A stretch of 57,370 nt of DNA from Clostridiales bacterium (GTDB lineage: Bacteria; Bacillota; Clostridia; Peptostreptococcales; Anaerovoracaceae): positions 1 to 57,370 of the forward strand of contig JAAZCE010000010.1 in assembly GCA_012513435.1 (NCBI GenBank), given 5' to 3'. Within the stretch, counting starts at the first letter, position 1; each line of letters begins with the position of its first letter. A model generated the notes under the pieces. It was given only the letters and a program-made list of their open reading frames with translations. It ran no database searches and was not told where the DNA came from. The translations under genes were made by a program, and so were the position numbers. Shown in pieces: positions 1-8,971 of this stretch.

Positions 1-796
1 GTCCTGCTGTATCTATTTGTATATTTCTAGCGACTGCTCCCCCTCGCGTTACATAATATCTATTTCCATTACAATCGGCAAATCCTGCACTCGTTTTGAT
101 TTCCCCAGTATTGACATCTGCATAATACCAAATATCATTCTCTGCACTTTGATATATTCCCTTTACTAAAATGCCATCCGCTCCAAAATAGAAAAATCTC
201 TGGTTTGTCGCATCTGCTGTATCTATTTGTATATTTCTGGCTACTGCTCCTCCTCGTGTTACATAATATCTATTTCCATTACAATCAACAAACCCCGCAC
301 TCGTTTTAATACCTCCAGTATTAGCATCTGCATAGTACCAAATACCATTCTCTGCGCTTTGATATATTCCCTTTACCAAAATACAATCTGCTCCAAAATA
401 GAAAAATCTCTGATTTGTCATACCTCCAGTATCAATTTGTTCATCCTTTGCATACGTCCCATCTTCTTTAATATAATATTTATTTGAGCCATCTTCAATC
501 CAACCCGAAAGTTTTTCTTTCACCGCCGCCGCCGTTACAACAGGTTCACTCATGACCAAAACTTGTTCTTCTGTAACACTCGGTATTACAATTGACTCAT
601 CCGTCCCAACGCTCTGATGTCCCTCGCCTACTATAATTTCATTTTGATCCGCATTTACATTTTCTATCTGCTCACTTTCCATTTCATCTTCATCGGCTAA
701 TACACATGTAGTTGAAATAAGTAAAAACAATGTAATAGTCGCTAAAATCATCAAAGCTTTTTTAATTCTTAGGTTTATTCCTAGATTCGTAATCAT
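1..796 (-). CDS. Secreted cell-wall-binding repeat protein (partial, C-terminus beyond window)
   Basis: The frame is open from an ATG at 796 to the left edge of the window, so only the first ~265 residues are visible. A GGAGGTG ribosome site lies just upstream and supports this start. Residues 1-35 form a signal peptide: basic start, hydrophobic core, then a cut near VLADEDE. An acidic spacer follows to about residue 90. The rest is aromatic-rich repeats with motifs such as IWYYADANTG, GNRYYVTRGGAVARN and NQRFFYFGADGILVKGIYQS. This resembles choline- or glucan-binding repeats of Gram-positive surface proteins. The repeat period is 70 residues. It is probably exported and bound non-covalently to the wall or to the polysaccharide made by the neighbouring locus; that role is inferred. 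No catalytic domain is visible. Confidence 0.8.
   Translation of the reverse strand, partial: MITNLGINLRIKKALMILATITLFLLISTTCVLADEDEMESEQIENVNADQNEIIVGEGHQSVGTDESIVIPSVTEEQVLVMSEPVVTAAAVKEKLSGWIEDGSNKYYIKEDGTYAKDEQIDTGGMTNQRFFYFGADCILVKGIYQSAENGIWYYADANTGGIKTSAGFVDCNGNRYYVTRGGAVARNIQIDTADATNQRFFYFGADGILVKGIYQSAENDIWYYADVNTGEIKTSAGFADCNGNRYYVTRGGAVARNIQIDTAG
4..423 (-). repeat. Two tandem 210-bp coding repeats (70 aa each)
   Basis: The block starting at 4 recurs with a 210-bp offset at 214 at roughly 90% identity by eye. A third, degenerate copy begins near 424. The repeats are in frame and encode the aromatic wall-binding units of the partial surface protein. More copies may lie beyond the left edge. 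Confidence 0.85.
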
Positions 797-852
797 TGCC
801 AAAAAACACCTCCAGATTGCTTGACTATATCCTAATCCCATCTCATATATTT

Positions 853-881
853 ATAATAGCTTAACTTAAGCCTTTAATCAA
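853..881 (-). promoter_or_regulatory. Sigma-A-type promoter for the surface repeat protein
   Basis: On the minus strand TTGATT (876-881) and TATTAT (853-858) are separated by 17 bp, about 55 bp upstream of the ATG at 796. The repeat-protein gene can therefore be transcribed apart from the polysaccharide operon that ends at 968. No clear rho-independent terminator was seen between the two. Confidence 0.65.
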
Positions 882-967
882 TATTTCTTTCTTTTTTCAT
901 CCTCAAGCTCCTAGATTGTAAGGATCTTTTTTGTATTCCAAATTTGATTCACTGCTATTAAGTGACA

Positions 968-2053
968 CTATTTTCTCTTAAAAATAACTCCTATTACCTT
1001 TTCCTTAGCATTTAGCTTTTCTATATAATTGGATAAATTAATATCGGTAATCTCATTCTCTTCCAGCAAGATTAAAATTGCATCTGCATTTGCACTCATC
1101 CATAATGACTCCATAGAAGCATTATATGCTTTAGGGACACTAATTTCTATTGGAAGCTCGCTTCTATTCACAGCATTTTCTAAATCCACCGCAATTTTGT
1201 CTAGCGATGAAATTTTATCCGGCATTACTACCATTAACTTCAGCCTATCACTATACCCATTATATATATATTTTACTATATCATCAAAATCTTTATAATC
1301 GTACTTTTTTTCCAATGTAGAAATTACTTTCAACCCTAAATTTTCTTTTATTTCATTGCTCCCTCTAACTTTTCTGCTAAATACAAAATATATTCCTATT
1401 ATAAAACATACGCTTATTGTTCCAAGCAAAAATATCAATATACCATTTTTGATTAAAGTCATTTTACTATTTTTACTAATGTATGCATCCCAATCTTCTA
1501 TTCCAAAATCTTTATCAGATAAATATTCTTTGTTTATTGATGCTGATAAATCTTCTACCACACTAACGTTTGCCTTTACCTTGCGTGGGGTTATTGGCAA
1601 TTGATTTATCGATAAAGGAATAGACTCCTCTTGCGCTCTCGCAATTCCAAAGGTTAATATACCATCCATAAGAGCACTAGCCTCATTTGCATTATCCGAA
1701 ATAACTGAAACTAATAGTACATCCCCTTGTTTGCTCTCGTCAAAAAATATTTCCTTGCGCAATTCCAAATTTGTTTTTCCAAAATTGTAAAACTCCTTTA
1801 TTTGTTCTATAACTTCATCGCTCAAAAAAATCCGACTAGTCCGTACACCGTATCCTGCTCCTTCAATATTGTTTCCTAAGTATATTAAAGCTTCTGAATA
1901 ATATTGAGGTTCCTCCGATGCTTCATCTCCACTGTTCCTAATATTCATATAAACAAATGCACACGTAATGGTCATCCCTACAATTACAGCAATCCATGTT
2001 TTTCTTAAGACATTTTTTAACAAATCAAATAAATCAACATAGCGCTTCTTCAT
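968..2053 (-). CDS. Wzz/YveK-like polysaccharide chain-length protein with degenerate kinase-like tail
   Basis: A 361-residue membrane protein with the layout of polysaccharide co-polymerases: one helix near residues 17-36, an extracytoplasmic part, and a second helix near 203-226. Such proteins set chain length with Wzy. After the second helix there is a ~125-residue cytoplasmic tail. Its strand/helix pattern (KLMVVMP, ADAILILLEEN, KVIGVIFKRK) resembles a BY-kinase P-loop fold, but no Walker A (GxxxxGKS/T) or tyrosine-rich tail is present. The last gene of the locus, it overlaps the Wzy-like gene by 20 bp. The chain-length role is well supported by layout and context; the pseudo-kinase reading is inference. 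Confidence 0.75.
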   Translation of the reverse strand: MKKRYVDLFDLLKNVLRKTWIAVIVGMTITCAFVYMNIRNSGDEASEEPQYYSEALIYLGNNIEGAGYGVRTSRIFLSDEVIEQIKEFYNFGKTNLELRKEIFFDESKQGDVLLVSVISDNANEASALMDGILTFGIARAQEESIPLSINQLPITPRKVKANVSVVEDLSASINKEYLSDKDFGIEDWDAYISKNSKMTLIKNGILIFLLGTISVCFIIGIYFVFSRKVRGSNEIKENLGLKVISTLEKKYDYKDFDDIVKYIYNGYSDRLKLMVVMPDKISSLDKIAVDLENAVNRSELPIEISVPKAYNASMESLWMSANADAILILLEENEITDINLSNYIEKLNAKEKVIGVIFKRK

Positions 2054-3341
2054 TTTGTTCTTCTCCTTTATAATAAAATATGCATATAAGACATAAAATT
2101 AAAAATGGACCAAATATTATCGGATCTATGATTGAGCCATCATTCAATGAATACAATACGTATATTGTAGCAGTTACGGAAAAAACATATCCTGTTTTTT
2201 TCTGTAATATATCCAGTAAATATAACACAAAAGCAAAGACAAGAAAAGCAATAAAAATACCTACTATGCCAAATCTCATATATCCTTCTGCTATGAATCC
2301 TGTATTAGCATTACAATCTATGTGATTATAATATACAGCACCTATCGTATTTGCAACACCTTCAGGATATTTGGGTTTAAATCCGAATATGCTTCCCCAA
2401 AGTGTTGTTTCTAATCCTATTTTGGGGCGAATGCTAAAAAAATCATAATAATAAAATTTTATTTGAGCAGGCAATAATAATAATCTTCTAACAAATAGAC
2501 TGTATAAAACATAAATATTACACATCCAAAATAGGATTGTAGAGGCCAAAACTCCAAGCGAAAATAAAGAAAAAATTTTAAGGTTTGTGTCGTCATGCTT
2601 TGATATGATATAGCATACTAATATCAAAGGAATTGAAAATAAACTAGTCTTATTCCCCGAGTACAAATATAACACTATTATGCTAAGAAAAGCTATAGTT
2701 GAAAAAGCATATTTTTTTCTTGTTAAGCAATATGATATAATGAACGGTAGGATAACATACATCATCCAAGAATAAATATATCCAATATATTTATTTTGTA
2801 TAAAGAAGTTCTCGCGCCGCAATTCATATACATTATTTATATCCAGTGCCGTAACGGTTGGTAAGCCATTTTTTATAACTACATATACCCATACTACCAT
2901 TATGACAATAGCAAAACACGCAAATATGACAAGATTAATCCCCTGTATTCTAATAGAAAAATTAATTGACACATTGCTAGTAAAACAAAATATTACCGTG
3001 GCCGTTAGAAATGCTGCACATACAGCTAAAAAATATATTGAACTTTCATTACAAAAAGAATAGATAACTGACAATGGTATTATCCCTATAAATAAATGCA
3101 GTTCAAATGCAAGCGATGATATTTGGGATCTATCATGATCTATAAATAAGAACAGTACAATTATGGAAAAAAATCCAACTAAATATTTTATGACATTGAA
3201 ATCTAATGTGTATGATGCGTCAATTGAAACTAAAACTGTCAAGAATCCTATGTCTAAAAGTATTTTATAAAAAATCATTACAATAAAAAGCAATGTACTT
3301 TTTTCATTAATGTGAATTATATTGCCCTCTTTTAAATACAT
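2034..3341 (-). CDS. Wzy-like polysaccharide polymerase
   Basis: A 435-residue protein made almost wholly of hydrophobic segments (10 or more predicted helices). A larger polar loop in the second half contains RRENFFIQNKYIGY and later IGLETTLWGSIFGFKP. This matches the topology of O-antigen/capsule polymerases, which join undecaprenyl-linked repeat units outside the membrane. Wzy proteins share little sequence, so the call rests on topology and on lying between Wzx- and Wzz-like genes. The ribosome site before the ATG at 3341 is weak. The gene starts one base after the Wzx stop, indicating translational coupling. Confidence 0.7.
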   Translation of the reverse strand: MYLKEGNIIHINEKSTLLFIVMIFYKILLDIGFLTVLVSIDASYTLDFNVIKYLVGFFSIIVLFLFIDHDRSQISSLAFELHLFIGIIPLSVIYSFCNESSIYFLAVCAAFLTATVIFCFTSNVSINFSIRIQGINLVIFACFAIVIMVVWVYVVIKNGLPTVTALDINNVYELRRENFFIQNKYIGYIYSWMMYVILPFIISYCLTRKKYAFSTIAFLSIIVLYLYSGNKTSLFSIPLILVCYIISKHDDTNLKIFSLFSLGVLASTILFWMCNIYVLYSLFVRRLLLLPAQIKFYYYDFFSIRPKIGLETTLWGSIFGFKPKYPEGVANTIGAVYYNHIDCNANTGFIAEGYMRFGIVGIFIAFLVFAFVLYLLDILQKKTGYVFSVTATIYVLYSLNDGSIIDPIIFGPFLILCLICIFYYKGEEQNEEALC

Positions 3342-3342
3342 A

Positions 3343-4635
3343 TTACTTTATACCTGTTCTTTTAAACAAATCATATTTGCGTGCAAATATGAAAAACAAA
3401 ATAATTGCCATAAGTGTATATACAAATATACTGGTGCACGCAACACCATATGTACCAAATTTAGGTATAACGACAATATTAATGCTAATTTGCAACACTA
3501 CTCCAATTAGTGAAACTACCATATTATACTTTACCTGACCCATCGCTGATAAGGTGTTCGCCGTTATCATACGCAATCCATTATTAATTAGTGCACCTAT
3601 TAGTATTATTCTCATTAAATTGATAGTGTTCATGTACTTAGCCCCTGCATATACATATATTAAAGGCTTCGCCAATACACATAGGAATCCACCTATTATT
3701 AATACAACCCCTAAATTTACTAGATACACCTTGATAAAATTTGTGCGTACCCATACTTTATTTTTTTCATTTCGTACAAAGTATGGGGTAACAAAAACAG
3801 CAATTGCTGAGCATATTATACCAACATTTGCAGGCCATACATATGCAATTTTATAATCCGCAATAATATCAGGGCTGCATCCTAACTTACTAAGTAAAAA
3901 AACATCAGAAATCATGAACAATGTCCATAATCCATTTGTAATCATATATTGAAATGAATATATGTTAATTTCTTTTTTTTGTTTTTTATCAATTTTATCT
4001 TCTTTAATATTTTTAAAATATCTTTTCTTAACAAATGAGGTTGTAACTGCCCCTCCCGCCATATAAATCGCAACTGTAACTGCTATGATACTTCCAATAT
4101 TCCCAATAAATGCACCAAACACTTTACCAAGGACTACCACGGTTGACACTATAAACGAATATACTGCAAATCTTCTATTCTGAAACATTGCTCGTTCTGT
4201 GGCAAGATTATTCTCAACATTATATTGAAACGGCAGCATAACTAACATAAGTGCCAAAAAAAGGCTAGAATTGGTAAATTCTGCAGGATGCGGATATATA
4301 AATGCACTTACAATAAAAACTATTGAGATTATTATGTTATAAACCCAACTCCTATTATTAATGTACTTATAATATTTCTTTTTTTCACTTAAATCGTTTC
4401 CTAAAACAACATATCTCAACACCGCATTTGATAATCCAAATCCAGCAATCAACAGCACAAATGAGTATAAGTTTTCAACATAGCTTAAAACACCATATTC
4501 ATCTTTGCTTAAAAGCCTTACAATAAATATTGATCCAAATAACGTCACAAATTTTGTTGCAAAAGAACCAATGACTATATATAATGCACCTTTTTGCCAT
4601 AAAACTTTAAGATTTGTTATAATTCTATTAATCAA
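3343..4635 (-). CDS. Wzx-type oligosaccharide flippase (MOP family)
   Basis: About 430 residues with 12-14 hydrophobic helices and the N-terminal pattern of MOP-family polysaccharide exporters (IGSFATKFVTLFGSIFIVRLLSKDE split over the first helix). It would flip the undecaprenyl-PP-linked repeat unit for the adjacent Wzy. An ATG exists at 4662, but an AGGAG site lies 8 bases before a TTG at 4635, just past the upstream stop at 4647. TTG at 4635 is therefore the better start. A second Wzx-like gene at 36844-38103 belongs to the other polymer locus. Confidence 0.85.
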   Translation of the reverse strand: MINRIITNLKVLWQKGALYIVIGSFATKFVTLFGSIFIVRLLSKDEYGVLSYVENLYSFVLLIAGFGLSNAVLRYVVLGNDLSEKKKYYKYINNRSWVYNIIISIVFIVSAFIYPHPAEFTNSSLFLALMLVMLPFQYNVENNLATERAMFQNRRFAVYSFIVSTVVVLGKVFGAFIGNIGSIIAVTVAIYMAGGAVTTSFVKKRYFKNIKEDKIDKKQKKEINIYSFQYMITNGLWTLFMISDVFLLSKLGCSPDIIADYKIAYVWPANVGIICSAIAVFVTPYFVRNEKNKVWVRTNFIKVYLVNLGVVLIIGGFLCVLAKPLIYVYAGAKYMNTINLMRIILIGALINNGLRMITANTLSAMGQVKYNMVVSLIGVVLQISINIVVIPKFGTYGVACTSIFVYTLMAIILFFIFARKYDLFKRTGIK

Positions 4636-4646
4636 ATGCTTTTCTC

Positions 4647-5603
4647 CTATTTGGGTAAACATCTCTTGTAATTTTTAAAATCAATTTTTACATCTGGCAA
4701 TTTTAATAATTTGCCCCACTCGTAATCAAATTCCTCTGGAGTTATTTTCCCGCCTCCGCCCATAGGAATCCATGTGAGCTCCCCAACTACTATCCTTCCC
4801 TCAATATTATACAAATCCACACGCAAAAAAGGGAAATCCTTTGAAAGTCGTTCGGAGATTTCTATCATTTTATTGAAGTTTTCAAAATTCTTATTTCCCA
4901 ATTTTTCATCAGTAGGCCGTCCTAATTCCATAGGTATATACTGTTTATCAATATCGTAAATATTCCTATAAAACAATTCCTCACTTTTTAGTCCATCGCC
5001 AAGCTTAACCGAATCATATACAATATCATAGTACTTCGGCTCTCCATTAAAACAAAAGAAAGCACTGTCAGTAACAATATCAGAATTACTATCTTCTAAA
5101 TATTCTTCACAAATAATTTTTGCTTTTCCTGTATAATAATACGACTCTTCCTTATATCTCTTTCTACATTCAGATAGGTCGTTTATTTCTTGTTGCCATT
5201 TTCGTAGTTGTTCCATGATTTTCTCTTGGGACATTTCTAATTCCCCATTATTTATTATATTATAACCGCATGACTGAGTTATTTTAATTACATATTTTTC
5301 AGGAAATATACTAAAATCAATATCATCAACATCATCATATATTCCATACAATTCAGGCAAATACCCTGGACCTATTTTTTCTTCAATGTACCTACGAGCA
5401 TCAAATTTATCATAACATAATTGCATCACTTTCTTATTCTCTTGTCCATTATAAAGTTTCAGCCAAAACAATTTTTCTGAAAACTTTTTTGGTTCAAATA
5501 AATCTAACTTGCCTCCATGCAAATATCTGTAAACCACTTTTAAGTACAGTGATATTGGCAAAACAGAAAACAAAATACGTCTTATATTGCCTTTTATACT
5601 CAT
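4647..5603 (-). CDS. TupA-like ATP-grasp family protein
   Basis: 318 residues resembling the TupA-like ATP-grasp family linked to teichuronopeptide and capsule synthesis. Family features visible are the opening SLYLKVVYRYLHGGKLDLFEPKKFSEKLFWLKLYNG (split over residues 17-52), YDKFDARRYIEEKIG, EKYVIKITQSCGYN, and RVDLYNIEGRIVVGELTW near the end as the metal/ATP site. ATP-grasp enzymes form amide-like bonds between a carboxylate and an amine, so this one may attach an amino acid to a uronate of the polymer; that is inference. A GAGAGG site precedes the ATG. Confidence 0.75.
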   Translation of the reverse strand: MSIKGNIRRILFSVLPISLYLKVVYRYLHGGKLDLFEPKKFSEKLFWLKLYNGQENKKVMQLCYDKFDARRYIEEKIGPGYLPELYGIYDDVDDIDFSIFPEKYVIKITQSCGYNIINNGELEMSQEKIMEQLRKWQQEINDLSECRKRYKEESYYYTGKAKIICEEYLEDSNSDIVTDSAFFCFNGEPKYYDIVYDSVKLGDGLKSEELFYRNIYDIDKQYIPMELGRPTDEKLGNKNFENFNKMIEISERLSKDFPFLRVDLYNIEGRIVVGELTWIPMGGGGKITPEEFDYEWGKLLKLPDVKIDFKNYKRCLPK

Positions 5604-5618
5604 ATAATAAACCTCTCT

Positions 5619-6764
5619 TTACTTTTTTAAAATTTTTTCATATAGTTTAAATAATTTTTTCTTTTCGTGTTCCCAATTGTATTCTTCAACAATAGCTACA
5701 TGTCCATTCCGGCCCATTTTATAAGCCTCTTTGGTATTATCCTGCAGCCACTCTATTGCTTTTACGATTTCAATAACACTATTGGGATTGACTAAAATAC
5801 CACACTTATACTTTTTAATTATGTCCTCCCATATTTTAAAATCTGTGCACACTACTGGTAATCCTGCCTGCATAAATTCAAAAAGCTTAGTGTTTCCCAA
5901 AGTACCGTCTTTACCTATCCAACCTTTATCATATTCCATCAATGCCAAGCCAATACCGCTCTTAAAATATATTTTATTAATAACCTCTGAATGGCTTATT
6001 ACGCCTAAATATTCTGTTGCATCCCACCCCTTCTGCTGTTGAAGTTCTTGTAGATACTCGCTATCGCTCCTACCTGCCAACAAGTATTTACAGTAGTCAA
6101 CTTTCTCAATTGCACTTAGCACATTCTTGTGATTCCATAAATCGGATATCCCGCCAGCAAAGCATACTGTTCTTGAAAATGGAGAATATTCTTCATATTC
6201 TCTTATGAATGGAACTTCATCTAGCTTTGGATAATTTGATATCAATGCAGTAGTTACACCATATCTTTCTATTCTATTTATAATTTGTGGTGTTACAGAT
6301 ATTATCCCATCCGAATGTTTTACTACCCTTTTTTCATATCTGCATAAAAATTTATAAAAAATCTTTCCAATAAATAATCCATACTTGTTTTTAATTTGTT
6401 CACTTCTATCCATTAAATCGTTTTCATGTAAATCAATAATGACCTTAATCTTTTTCTTTTTTAATTTCGTCACTAATGGTAACAATATAAATTCATGAAT
6501 ATGGCAAACATCTGGATTCTCATTTACTATTTTTCTCTGAACGTCAATTAAATACTTGAAAAAGCGTATGAACCGTTTGTCTACTATGGGGATTACACAT
6601 ATTTTAACGTTTTCTAATTGAGAAAATTTTGTATCTCCATTTCTATCTGATGTTATATATGTTACGTCTGCACCAAAATAATCTTTTAATGCTGCGCACT
6701 CTTTTCTCACTATTCTTCCATCATCAAATCTATGAAAATATCCCACATGAATAATTTTATGCAT
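5619..6764 (-). CDS. GT4-family glycosyltransferase
   Basis: About 381 residues with a GT-B layout. The N-terminal domain opens HKIIHVGYFHRFDDGRIVRK and contains HIHEF; the C-terminal domain has LLAGRSDSEYL and the GT4 donor-site motif GNTKLFEFMQAGLPVVC. A longer reading from 6797 exists, but the ATG at 6764 has GGGAG 6 bases upstream and gives the family-standard N-terminus, so it is chosen. It overlaps the end of the preceding glycosyltransferase by 8 bp. It presumably adds one sugar to the lipid-linked repeat unit on the cytoplasmic side; donor and linkage cannot be told. Confidence 0.85.
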   Translation of the reverse strand: MHKIIHVGYFHRFDDGRIVRKECAALKDYFGADVTYITSDRNGDTKFSQLENVKICVIPIVDKRFIRFFKYLIDVQRKIVNENPDVCHIHEFILLPLVTKLKKKKIKVIIDLHENDLMDRSEQIKNKYGLFIGKIFYKFLCRYEKRVVKHSDGIISVTPQIINRIERYGVTTALISNYPKLDEVPFIREYEEYSPFSRTVCFAGGISDLWNHKNVLSAIEKVDYCKYLLAGRSDSEYLQELQQQKGWDATEYLGVISHSEVINKIYFKSGIGLALMEYDKGWIGKDGTLGNTKLFEFMQAGLPVVCTDFKIWEDIIKKYKCGILVNPNSVIEIVKAIEWLQDNTKEAYKMGRNGHVAIVEEYNWEHEKKKLFKLYEKILKK

Positions 6765-7884
6765 ACTGTTCTCCCAACAATTCGTTGTATAATTCAAAAA
6801 GGTTATTAGATTCTTGTTCCCAATTCATTTTATCTTCATATAATTGAAACCCATTGTTACCTAATTCAGATAAACAATCGCGATTGTTATTTAAATATTT
6901 AATTGCTTCTACCATCTGATTTATATCATCTGGTTTCACTGAAATCCCAAAGTTATGCTCTTTATTTATCTTTTCCGCATATGGGTAATTTGAAATCATC
7001 ACTGGCAATTTCGCTTGGAAATACTCAAAAACTTTAACAGAAAATGTATTTGCTTTAAAATATTGTCCGACATTTAACAATGTTGCTGCCCCTAGGCTCG
7101 CTTCCTTGTATATTCTGCATACCTCATCATAATTACATTGACCTCTATATTCTACACATGCAAATGATTCTTTTCTTTCTAGTTCATTTTTATATTCTTT
7201 TTCGTCAAATGTTCCTGCCAATATTAACTTACACTTTGCCTTATAACAAGCGTCTATTAAATATGTTATCCCTCTATCGTATGTCAATCCACCCACATAG
7301 CAAACCTTAAATTCATCTGGATAACTTTTCTCACCCACATTTCTTTGGACCGGATAATTAGCAATATACACATTTTTTTTGCACCGGCCTTCAAATTGGT
7401 CAAAAGTTCTTCCATTTTCACTGATTGGGCATACTGATACTACTGAATCAATACTTTTACATATATATGTTTCGTAATGATAATACAGTTTTGCTATTAT
7501 CGTTCTTAAAATTTGTGGTAAATACTGTTTTGCTTTTATTTGATCGTAATAATACTCGTGACTATCAAAAATAACTTTCTTATCACATTTTTTTATTTTT
7601 TTTGCAATGGCCAAAAGTTCCGGATCATGCAAATGATAAATTTCCGCATCAATTTCTAAAGCCTTTTTTAAAATATCATTAATTGCCAATATTCTTTTCT
7701 TCCTGCTATTATAACCTACATTTACAGAAGAAATATATACATTATCTATTATCTCATCGCCGCAATCATCATTTACAATCAAGTGTACTTGGTATCCTTT
7801 TTTACTCAACGACATGCATTCTTTCTGAAAAATTCTATCATCATACCTAGTATGAGCACTTGTTACATGACATACTTTAACCAT
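6757..7884 (-). CDS. GT4-family glycosyltransferase
   Basis: 375 residues, GT-B fold. It opens VKVCHVTSAHTRYDDRIFQK, has YHLHDPELL and VIFDSHEYY in the acceptor domain, CYVGGLTYDRGITYLIDA at the domain junction and the donor-site motif SVKVFEYFQAKLPVM. It is a sequence relative of the next gene, which suggests an old duplication. AGGAG precedes the ATG, and the start overlaps the stop of the oxidoreductase gene. It would act in repeat-unit assembly on undecaprenyl-PP; its sugar specificity is unknown. Confidence 0.85.
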   Translation of the reverse strand: MVKVCHVTSAHTRYDDRIFQKECMSLSKKGYQVHLIVNDDCGDEIIDNVYISSVNVGYNSRKKRILAINDILKKALEIDAEIYHLHDPELLAIAKKIKKCDKKVIFDSHEYYYDQIKAKQYLPQILRTIIAKLYYHYETYICKSIDSVVSVCPISENGRTFDQFEGRCKKNVYIANYPVQRNVGEKSYPDEFKVCYVGGLTYDRGITYLIDACYKAKCKLILAGTFDEKEYKNELERKESFACVEYRGQCNYDEVCRIYKEASLGAATLLNVGQYFKANTFSVKVFEYFQAKLPVMISNYPYAEKINKEHNFGISVKPDDINQMVEAIKYLNNNRDCLSELGNNGFQLYEDKMNWEQESNNLFELYNELLGEQYA

Positions 7885-8957
7885 TAAAATTCTCCTGTCA
7901 TATCCATAGTTGAAAAATGTTCGAAAGGAAACTTAACCGCACTCCCAGTCTTCTGGCTTTTATAAATTGCCAGCACTAGTTCTAGTGCATTTCTCCCTGC
8001 AATCGCATCAACATATGGAGCCCTATTATTCTTTATCGCATCAATAACATCTCCAAAAAGACTAGTGTGTCCATTCCCATATACATTGCTAGTTTGCTCA
8101 GTAAGCCCCCTATTTTCCTCATCACCTATAGTCTTATCTGAAAAGTCCCAGACATCAATATTGTTGGTAGACGTTCCACCTATTTTCGCAGTGCCTTTTT
8201 CACCAAACACATATAAAGTCTCTTCTAAATTTTCAGGGTACACATTCGTAGTTCCTTCAATGGTACCTACTGCACCGTTTTTAAATTTAACTACAGCTAC
8301 TCCAACATCTTCTGCCTCTAAATAATCATGAAATTGCTGTCTCGTCGCTCCATACACTTCATCAATATCATCTCCCATCATCCACCTTAGTAAATCTATT
8401 CCATGTATGCATTGATTCATTAAAGCTCCACCATCTTGCTCCCAAGTTCCCCTCCATGGAGCTTGTGTATAATAGTTCTCATTGCGATTCCACCTTACGT
8501 GAATTGATCCATGTGACAACTTCCCAAAACGGCTCATTTCTAACGCTTTTCTTAGCTCTTGTATTGCCAAATTAAACCTATTTTGATGGCATGCAGAAAC
8601 TTTCACATTCTTTTCATTCGCCTCACTTATAATTTTGTTTGCATCATCTATACTCATAGCCATAGGTTTTTCTATAATGAGATTAACTCCTTTACTTATA
8701 CAATATAGGGCAATTTCCGCATGCTTCCCGCTCTCAGTTGCTATACTGACAAGCTCCGGTGACGCTTCTTCTATCATTATTTTATAATCAGTATATTTCT
8801 TAATGTTACTGTCACTTTGCAAATTATTTTTACACAGTATTCCATCCATCTTCTCAACATTGATATCACATACTGCTGAAATTTCAAGATTATTATTAAC
8901 AGCAGCCATTATATGATTTGTTGCAATTCTTCCACATCCTATTAATGCATATTTCAT
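7884..8957 (-). CDS. WlbA/WbpB-like UDP-N-acetylglucosaminuronate 3-dehydrogenase (Gfo/Idh/MocA family)
   Basis: About 357 residues. The N-terminal Rossmann fold begins MKYALIGCGRIATNH; the catalytic loop IIEKPMAM and the DGGALMNQCIHGIDLL helix with its active-site histidine follow. The segments CHQNRFN, VRWNRNENYY and APWRGTW are those I associate with WlbA/WbpB enzymes, which oxidise C3 of UDP-GlcNAcA before transamination. The ATG at 8957 is preferred over 8975 because GAGGAAGG lies upstream and the overlap disappears. It acts with the 6-dehydrogenase, acetyltransferase and 2-epimerase genes further upstream in this locus. The assignment within the large Gfo/Idh family is good but not proven. 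Confidence 0.8.
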   Translation of the reverse strand: MKYALIGCGRIATNHIMAAVNNNLEISAVCDINVEKMDGILCKNNLQSDSNIKKYTDYKIMIEEASPELVSIATESGKHAEIALYCISKGVNLIIEKPMAMSIDDANKIISEANEKNVKVSACHQNRFNLAIQELRKALEMSRFGKLSHGSIHVRWNRNENYYTQAPWRGTWEQDGGALMNQCIHGIDLLRWMMGDDIDEVYGATRQQFHDYLEAEDVGVAVVKFKNGAVGTIEGTTNVYPENLEETLYVFGEKGTAKIGGTSTNNIDVWDFSDKTIGDEENRGLTEQTSNVYGNGHTSLFGDVIDAIKNNRAPYVDAIAGRNALELVLAIYKSQKTGSAVKFPFEHFSTMDMTGEF

Positions 8958-8971
8958 AACACTTACCTTCC

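Noticed and set aside
1-420. CRISPR array suggested by regular repeats at the left edge
   Set aside because: The 210-bp repeats are in-frame protein-coding units without short repeats and unique spacers.
897-960. Terminator at the end of polysaccharide locus 1
   Set aside because: Only short imperfect stems without a T-run on the minus strand were seen.
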